From assembly GCA_018711005.1 (NCBI GenBank), contig DVIT01000046.1:1-49811 (forward strand): DNA of 49,811 nucleotides, in the 5' to 3' direction. The number at the start of each line of letters is the position of its first letter. The first letter of the stretch is position 1. This DNA comes from Candidatus Scybalocola faecigallinarum (GTDB taxonomy: Bacteria; Bacillota; Clostridia; Lachnospirales; Lachnospiraceae). Under the pieces are notes generated by a model. The model had not been told where the DNA came from. It worked only from the letters and a program-made list of their open reading frames with translations, and searched no databases. Below are positions 44,208 through 49,811 of this stretch, piece by piece. A program made the position numbers and the translations under genes.

Positions 44208-45923
44208 TTGAGCTTTAAAGAAATAATGAAAAAATCTCCTTATGATCTGTCAGAAGAACAGATGTCATGGGTGCTTGATACCCTTGAGGGTATGGATACA
44301 GAGCAAAAGATCCGTCAAATGTTTTGTACGATTGCCTATTTGGATGATGAGAATTATTTAAAAGGAATTTCAGAAGGCGCATTTGGCGGCCTGATGTGCC
44401 GGACAATGAAAAAAGAAGAACTGATCCATTTGACTTCATATATCCAGTCCAGAGCAAAAATTCCGTATTTTATCGCCGGAAATATGGAGGCAGGAATGAA
44501 TCAGTGCTGTGATACAGGAACAAGGGTAGGCTGCCAGATGGCTATTGCAGCGACCGGAAACGTAGAAAATGCCCGGAAACTTGGCCAGGTCATTGGGGAA
44601 GAAGCCAATGCCCTTGGAATGAACTGGGCATTTGCCCCGGTGATCGATATTGATATGAACTGGAGAAATCCCATTACCAATACAAGGACTTATGGTTCAG
44701 ACGCGGACACGGTGGCTGCCATGGGCGCTGCATATGTAAAAGAAGTGCAGAAACACGGGATTGCCGCATCGATAAAGCATTTCCCGGGAGACGGGGTGGA
44801 TGAAAGAGATCAGCATTTAGTTACTTCTATTAACTCTCTGGATGCAGATACATGGATGGAAACTTATGGCAAAGTTTACCAGGCCAGTATTGACGCAGGA
44901 GCGCTGACGGTGATGGCGGGATATATTATGCAGCCAGCGTGGTCTAAACGGCTTCATCCTTCATTGAAGGATGAAGAGATTCTTCCAGGGGCTTTGTCTA
45001 AAGAACTTTTGACAGACCTTTTAAGAGGAAAACTGGGATTTAACGGAACGATTATTACGGATTCCTCTGCTATGGCCGGATTAGGGTGTGCCATGTCAAG
45101 AAAGGACGCCCTTCCCCAGTGTATTAATGCAGGCTGCGATATGATTTTGTTTGCCAAAAATATGGATGAGGATCTGGAATATATCCGTACGGCTGTAAGA
45201 AATGGCGTGATTTCAGAACAAAGAATGAATGAAGCTGTGGTTCGGATTCTTGCTCTTAAAGCTGCTTTAAAACTTCCTGAGAAAGCCGCTGAGGGAACGC
45301 TGGTTCCTTCTTTGGAAAAGGCCTCCCGGTTCGTTGGATGTGAAGCCCACATGGAAATCTCAAGACAGGTAGCTGATGAGTCGATTGTGCTTGTTAAGGA
45401 AGAAGAGGGCGTTTTCCCGATAACCCCACAGCGGTATCCAAGAATTCTGGTATATCCCAAAGAATCCGGAGCAACAGACCTGGCATTTGGTGTGGAAAGC
45501 CGGGTGGAAGCAGTGGTAAACCGTCTGCGCCGGGAAGGTTTTAAGGTGGATGTGTACAAGCCGTCGAATGGCTTTGAAGGGGTGGAAGCGCCGGTGTCCC
45601 AGGTCACAGATAACTACGACTTGCTGATCTATGTGGCAAACCTGGCTACAAAATCCAATCAGACTGTGGTTCGCCTGGAATGGGCCCAGCCCATGGGCGC
45701 AGACTGTCCTGTGTATATTCATGACCTTCCCAATATTTTTATTTCTCTTGAAAATCCGTATCATCTGGCGGATGTGCCGAGAATCCGCACCTATATTAAT
45801 ACTTTCGGATCCACTGATGAAATTTTAGATGCGTTGATTAATAAAATGACCGGAAGGAGCCCATTTAAAGGCAAAAGCCCATCGGACGCATTTTGCGGTA
45901 TGTGGGATACACGTTTGCAATAA
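44208..45923 (+). CDS. Glycoside hydrolase family 3, NagZ-like
   Basis: About 571 residues, no signal peptide, so cytoplasmic. The N-terminal GH3 barrel has RTYGSDADTVAAMGAAY, then SIKHFPGDGVDERDQH, the Lys-His-(Phe)-Pro-Gly and Asp-x-His pattern of the NagZ subgroup, in which His acts with Asp as acid/base. The nucleophile Asp is in IITDSSAM. A C-terminal domain (about 340-571) follows. Substrates could be beta-glucosides or N-acetylglucosaminides; the context fits trimming of imported glycosides. Start choice is uncertain: TTG 44208 has AGAAAGG about 13 bases upstream, GTG 44196 overlaps the permease, and ATG 44226 is also in frame. Confidence 0.88.
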   Translation: MSFKEIMKKSPYDLSEEQMSWVLDTLEGMDTEQKIRQMFCTIAYLDDENYLKGISEGAFGGLMCRTMKKEELIHLTSYIQSRAKIPYFIAGNMEAGMNQCCDTGTRVGCQMAIAATGNVENARKLGQVIGEEANALGMNWAFAPVIDIDMNWRNPITNTRTYGSDADTVAAMGAAYVKEVQKHGIAASIKHFPGDGVDERDQHLVTSINSLDADTWMETYGKVYQASIDAGALTVMAGYIMQPAWSKRLHPSLKDEEILPGALSKELLTDLLRGKLGFNGTIITDSSAMAGLGCAMSRKDALPQCINAGCDMILFAKNMDEDLEYIRTAVRNGVISEQRMNEAVVRILALKAALKLPEKAAEGTLVPSLEKASRFVGCEAHMEISRQVADESIVLVKEEEGVFPITPQRYPRILVYPKESGATDLAFGVESRVEAVVNRLRREGFKVDVYKPSNGFEGVEAPVSQVTDNYDLLIYVANLATKSNQTVVRLEWAQPMGADCPVYIHDLPNIFISLENPYHLADVPRIRTYINTFGSTDEILDALINKMTGRSPFKGKSPSDAFCGMWDTRLQ

Positions 45924-45948
45924 AATGAAGAAGGAGTGGAGTATAGTG

Positions 45949-47852
45949 ATGAGGTTTAACAAAAAAGTATATTAGCAGCATATGTATTGGGGATCAGTCT
46001 TACATTAGGCGCCTGCGGCCAGGAGGCCGCATCGCCGGAAATGCAGCCGACTGCTTCAGCAGTGGAGACGGAAGCTGTGACCGAAAGCAGGGATACACAG
46101 AGCGAGGAAGAGACTATTGAAGAAACAGAGACTAAAGACAAGAACGAAACGGCCTCAGACGCAGTAATAACTGCGATGGATTTTAACGGGGTATCAGCCT
46201 TAATTTACTATCCAACGCCCAATGCCGCAGAAACCTTAGGCGTTAGCACTACATGTACAGCGCCGTCATTTTTAATTTTTGGGGATAGTATGTACGATGA
46301 GGCATCTGCCTCAGAATTTGCAAAAAGCAGCGGACTCGCCCAGATTGCCGCTGATAATGGGTCCAGCATCATTTTTATTAATCCGGATGCTGATGGCTGG
46401 GATATGTCAGATCTGAAGTATTACGCTAATGTTGCTTCGACCATTAGCGACAGTTCCACAGACCGTATGGAAAATGGCGTACTTTATTCCACAGATTTTA
46501 TGACTGGCGAGGAAACCCAGGGAATTTCAGGAACGCAGCAAAGAATTTATGTTTACGGCATTGGCAGCGGTGCGGATTATGTAGCTGCAAATCTTTTAAA
46601 ACAGGTAAATATTCCAAGTAAATGGGGCGGTGAAGCCGATGCTACCATTACCGGCTGTACCCTGGTCAATGCTACGGATGTTTCCAGCGTTGAAAAGAAT
46701 GATATACCGGTTGTTTCTATTGGAAACAGCGAGGAAATCAACCAAGTTCTTACAGAAAACTGCGGAAGTATTCTGGAAGCGGAAGATGAGGATTACGCTG
46801 GCCAGTATGTGTCTGTGATCGGAAATTACAGAAGGCAGAGCGGAGTTTTGATTCCTGTCAATAATTATGAAGAGGAAGGCATTGTACAGATTATTGAAAA
46901 TACAACTGTCAAGACAACGCCGGATAATGCCAGCGAAACGTATGCAGGAACAGAGTCCCATGAAGTCAGCTATGTGATTTACTATGATGAGAACCTTGAT
47001 GTGGAGAATGGCAATGTGCCATTGCTGTTATGTTTCCATGGCGGCGGTAATACAGCATTATATGAAGCCTTGGCAACTGAGTGGCCGGAAATCGGCCAGG
47101 AAAACGGTTTTATTACCGTTAGTGTAGATAAACATGATACGGATGGAACTGCCGGTGAAATTATTGAGCTTATCAGCCAGCTCCAGGAAAAATATTCTAT
47201 TGATTCCTCGAGGATCTATGCTACAGGCTTTTCTATGGGCGGGGCAAAGAGCTGGGATTTGTTTGAACAGTATCCGGAAGTTTTTGCGGGCATTGCTCCG
47301 ATGGACGCTTCTTTTGAGCCTGGGATTGACAGCTACGGCAATCCTGTGGAAAATGTAAATGAAGATGTAATCGTTCCTATCTTTTATGTAGGTGCAGAAA
47401 ATTCCTTCGGCGCGGAGCTGCCAGCCCATGCGCTGTTGGATGGGGAAACCATTACCAACGGTTCCCTTTTAAACCGGATTCCTCAGGTGTTTTCTGTAAA
47501 CCAGGTAAACAAAGAATACAATGTTGAACTGACGGATAAGGAAAACTGGGAAAATAAAGCATGGGGAATTAGCGGAGATATTTCCTATACTGTAACAGAT
47601 AAGGATGATTTTACAAACAGCGTACTTACTGTGAATTTATTCCAGAGTAAAGATGGAAAATATTATACAGCGCTGGCGGATTCCTCTGTACAGGGCCATG
47701 AGATTCTTTCAAGAAATAACTGGGCGGTCTGGGATTTCCTCAGCCAGTTCAGCAGAAATGAGGATGGTTCTATCAGTATAAATGAAGTGACTTATACACT
47801 TCCATCGGACGATGGCAGCATTACAGATAATAGTTACAATATGAATGAGTAA
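45949..47852 (+). CDS. Lipoprotein with tandem alpha/beta-hydrolase domains; signal peptide frameshifted
   Basis: ATG 45949 behind AAGGAG starts MRFNKK, but the frame stops at TAG 45973. One extra A in the A6 run at 45961-45966 would join it to SILAAYVLGISLTLGACG, a complete lipoprotein signal with Cys, and on to 47852. From TTG 45987 the frame is open for 621 codons. An acidic linker leads to two hydrolase-like halves. The second has HGGGN (oxyanion site) and GFSMGG (nucleophile Ser), like PHB-depolymerase/feruloyl-esterase enzymes. The first has GIGSG, lacking that Ser. It probably de-esterifies acylated glycans outside the cell. The frameshift is a sequence error, a real mutation or a phase switch. 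Confidence 0.75.
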
Positions 47853-47870
47853 TATCTTCATATAAAACCA

Positions 47871-47911
47871 ACAGCCGGCTCAAAAGTCCCCCTTGTGTGC
47901 CGGCTGTTTTT
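47871..47911. terminator. Terminator after the esterase gene
   Basis: Stem ACAGCCGGC (47871-47879) / GCCGGCTGT (47899-47907) with a 19-base loop, then a T run. It lies between convergent genes. Confidence 0.85.
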
Positions 47912-47922
47912 CTTATATATTT

Positions 47923-49602
47923 TTATATATTTTCTTTACATACCATACATTCTTTCCGGTAAAAGGCAATGCCGTATTTGATGATTCTGCTGTAGCCTTC
48001 CTGGAGAAGTGCTGACGCATAGTTCTTCTCACGAATCTGCTCCAAGGCTTCATGACACTTCTGCTCAAGATCCTGATAACGTTTGGCTACCTTAATTTCA
48101 AAAATAATCCCTTCGCCCCGTATGCTGGGAGACTTTACTACAATATCCGGCCGCCCGGCGCCAGATTCGCGATTGGACTGGACAATATAATTTTTCATGT
48201 TTATTAACAAGCCTGTCAAAAATCCGTGATAGTAGTTTTCCTGATAATCGTAAAAACTAATGGTTTCCATAAGATTTTCGGATAAAATATGGGCTATGTT
48301 TTGTGTATCGCCACAAAGAATACTTTCATAGAGGGCAGATAAATCTTTTTTGCCCGTTTGCTCTTCAAACCAATGGAGCACAGATGTTTTGTAAATATAG
48401 CGAACCTCCCGGTTGGGAATTTTCATCTCCATATAAATATCCTCATCTGTTTGCTTCTCTTGAACTTTTGTTAAATAACCGGTAAAAAACAAGAAATTCC
48501 ACAGATGGTCTTTTGAAGCATAAATATCTTCATAAGTAATATCTTCATGGACTGGCTTAATAATGGATGCCCCTTGGATGAGCGTCTCAATTTCCTGCTT
48601 TACTGAAAAATCGGACTGTTCAATGAGAGAACGGACAATGTGGTTTGAGCTTGTATTTGACCAATAGGGTTTGGGCAAAGTATTAGGATTTTTATGGCAA
48701 GAATCAATATAGTTAATAACACTCCATGGATTGTAAACATGGGAATCGCCAAATAAGTATCCATCATACCAGTCTCTAATCAACGGCATATTTTTTGAAA
48801 GTCCATAGAAATCCATAAGAGACTCAACTTCATTTTGAGTAAAGCCCCAAAACTCTCCATAGGAATCATTAGTAACGGAAATAATTTTTAAATTATTTAG
48901 TCCAGTGAAGATGGATTCCTTGCTTATCCTCAGACACCCGGTGACTACTGCGAACGACAGGCTGTCATTTGTTTTTAAAACAGATTCAAATATAGAGCGG
49001 ATCACATTGCTCATTTCTTTGTAAAAGCCAGAAAACCAGGCATTTTCCAATGGAACGTCATATTCGTCAATGAGGATAATGCATGGGATTTTAAAGCTGT
49101 CATATAAACACTGGGAGAGAAATTTCAGTGAGGTAAGGTATTCTTCATCATTTGCCTGCATTTGGGCAAAACGCAAATATTTTTCCCTGTCTGCAGGATA
49201 TTCGATAAGGTTTAAGATCTGGTCATGACGCTTAAATTCTCTGGCAATTTCTTCTTTTAAACAGTAAAATGCATTTTTATAGGTGCTTTGCTTCAGTGAT
49301 TTTAAACATATGCTAATGACCGGATATTTTCCCATATGGGATAGATATTTGTCCCCCGTGTCCATAATTTTTAATCCTTGAAATAATGGGGCAGGAGATT
49401 GCCCGGAATTTTCAAAAAAATTCTGGAGCATGCTCATGTTCAGTGTTTTTCCAAAGCGGCGGGGGCGTGTAAAAAGATTGACTTCCCCTTTCATATCCAA
49501 AAGCTCTTTGATTAAAAGCGTTTTATCAACGTAGAAATAGTTTTCCTGAATAAGTTTTTTAAAATTGTCTATTCCTATGGGCAGCGGTTTCCAAACAGCC
49601 AT
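47923..49602 (-). CDS. AAA-ATPase-like protein with PD-(D/E)XK nuclease domain (DUF1703 type)
   Basis: 559 residues. An N-terminal AAA-like ATPase domain starts PLPIGIDNFKKLIQENYFYVDKT, with the family P-loop RPRRFGKTLNMSM and Walker B CIILIDEYD. The C-terminal domain (about 480-545) holds GRPDIVVK and, after a gap, IIFEIKVA, the PD-(D/E)XK nuclease core. These proteins occur in many copies in gut Bacteroidetes and Clostridia; function is unproven, with mobile-element or defence roles suggested. AGGAGGGATG precedes the ATG. No mobile-element borders are visible. Confidence 0.85.
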   Translation of the reverse strand: MAVWKPLPIGIDNFKKLIQENYFYVDKTLLIKELLDMKGEVNLFTRPRRFGKTLNMSMLQNFFENSGQSPAPLFQGLKIMDTGDKYLSHMGKYPVISICLKSLKQSTYKNAFYCLKEEIAREFKRHDQILNLIEYPADREKYLRFAQMQANDEEYLTSLKFLSQCLYDSFKIPCIILIDEYDVPLENAWFSGFYKEMSNVIRSIFESVLKTNDSLSFAVVTGCLRISKESIFTGLNNLKIISVTNDSYGEFWGFTQNEVESLMDFYGLSKNMPLIRDWYDGYLFGDSHVYNPWSVINYIDSCHKNPNTLPKPYWSNTSSNHIVRSLIEQSDFSVKQEIETLIQGASIIKPVHEDITYEDIYASKDHLWNFLFFTGYLTKVQEKQTDEDIYMEMKIPNREVRYIYKTSVLHWFEEQTGKKDLSALYESILCGDTQNIAHILSENLMETISFYDYQENYYHGFLTGLLINMKNYIVQSNRESGAGRPDIVVKSPSIRGEGIIFEIKVAKRYQDLEQKCHEALEQIREKNYASALLQEGYSRIIKYGIAFYRKECMVCKENI

Positions 49603-49637
49603 GATGCATCCCTCCTGAATGAATCGAATCTACGTTT

Positions 49638-49666
49638 ATTATAATACATGCCGCATGGTCAAGCAA
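49638..49666 (-). promoter_or_regulatory. Promoter of the AAA/PD-(D/E)XK gene
   Basis: On the minus strand TTGCTT (49666-49661), a 17-bp spacer and TATAAT (49643-49638), about 36 bp before the start codon. Confidence 0.65.
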
Positions 49667-49692
49667 GAGCGCTTGCCCGTAAAACAGCTTTG

Positions 49693-49747
49693 ACGAGCAA
49701 AATATATTCTGTTTATATAAAGAGCGTTTTTTGGCTTTTTTGCTCGT
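49693..49747. repeat. Inverted repeat with 10-bp arms
   Basis: ACGAGCAAAA (49693-49702) and TTTTGCTCGT (49738-49747) are exact inverses 35 bp apart, in an otherwise gene-free edge of the window. It could be a terminator for an upstream gene or an operator. Confidence 0.45.
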
Positions 49748-49811
49748 TGTATCTGACTGACAGTCCTCAAAAAGCCGAACTTCCCCTCTGCCTTTTTATT
49801 GCACCTTTCTT

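Noticed and set aside
47923-49602. Defence island or transposon at the right edge
   Set aside because: A single AAA/PD-(D/E)XK gene without partner genes, target-site repeats or integrase does not support it.

Overview
The window looks like a chromosomal segment of a spore-forming, anaerobic, low-to-moderate GC Firmicute of the class Clostridia, most likely a gut Lachnospiraceae. Support: a Gram-positive division/cell-wall (dcw) cluster, the spoIIGA-sigE pair and sigG of the endospore programme, a complete set of [FeFe]-hydrogenase maturases (hydE, hydG, hydF), strong AGGAGG-type ribosome binding sites, and a glycoside-scavenging island typical of gut Clostridia. No rRNA, tRNA, CRISPR array or insertion sequence was seen.

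Layout. 1-2138: end of a minus-strand gene, an XRE regulator with a membrane region and zinc ribbon, and a DUF2975 / small XRE pair. 2446-16240: the dcw cluster mraZ-rsmH-ftsL-two class B PBPs-mraY-murD-ftsW-murA-ftsQ-ftsZ; murG, murC/E/F and ftsA are not here. mraZ is preceded by a 10-bp-periodic GTGG array that fits MraZ autoregulation. 16290-21597: two small membrane proteins, spoIIGA-sigE behind a promoter with a 21-bp spacer and a Spo0A-like box, ptsI, and sigG behind a promoter matching the forespore sigma-G consensus. 21622-23454: a eukaryotic-type hisA, a YlmC/YmxH protein and nrdR. 23523-27680 (minus): the TM1266-like regulator-hydE-hydG-hydF operon. 28162-29990 (minus): an orphan NMT1/SsuA-type lipoprotein and a YjbR/EVE-like fusion.

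30306-47852 is a catabolic island. It begins with a broken AraC/GH39 gene whose two ends survive without the middle. An operon follows: Gfo/Idh/MocA dehydrogenase, TIM-barrel isomerase-like protein, a small beta protein of the C-glycoside deglycosidase beta-subunit type, an Fe-S-like flavoprotein and a second Gfo/Idh/MocA dehydrogenase. This gene set matches the DgpA/DgpC/DgpB logic in which a glycoside is oxidised to its 3-keto form and the aglycone is then eliminated. An intact AraC/GH39 regulator lies divergent to a sugar ABC importer (ATPase-permease-binding protein-permease), followed by a GH3 enzyme and a lipoprotein esterase with a one-base frameshift in its signal peptide. Together these could deacylate glycosides outside the cell, import them, trim O-linked sugars (GH3), and cleave resistant C- or O-glycosides through 3-keto chemistry. 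A DUF1703-type AAA/PD-(D/E)XK protein closes the window.
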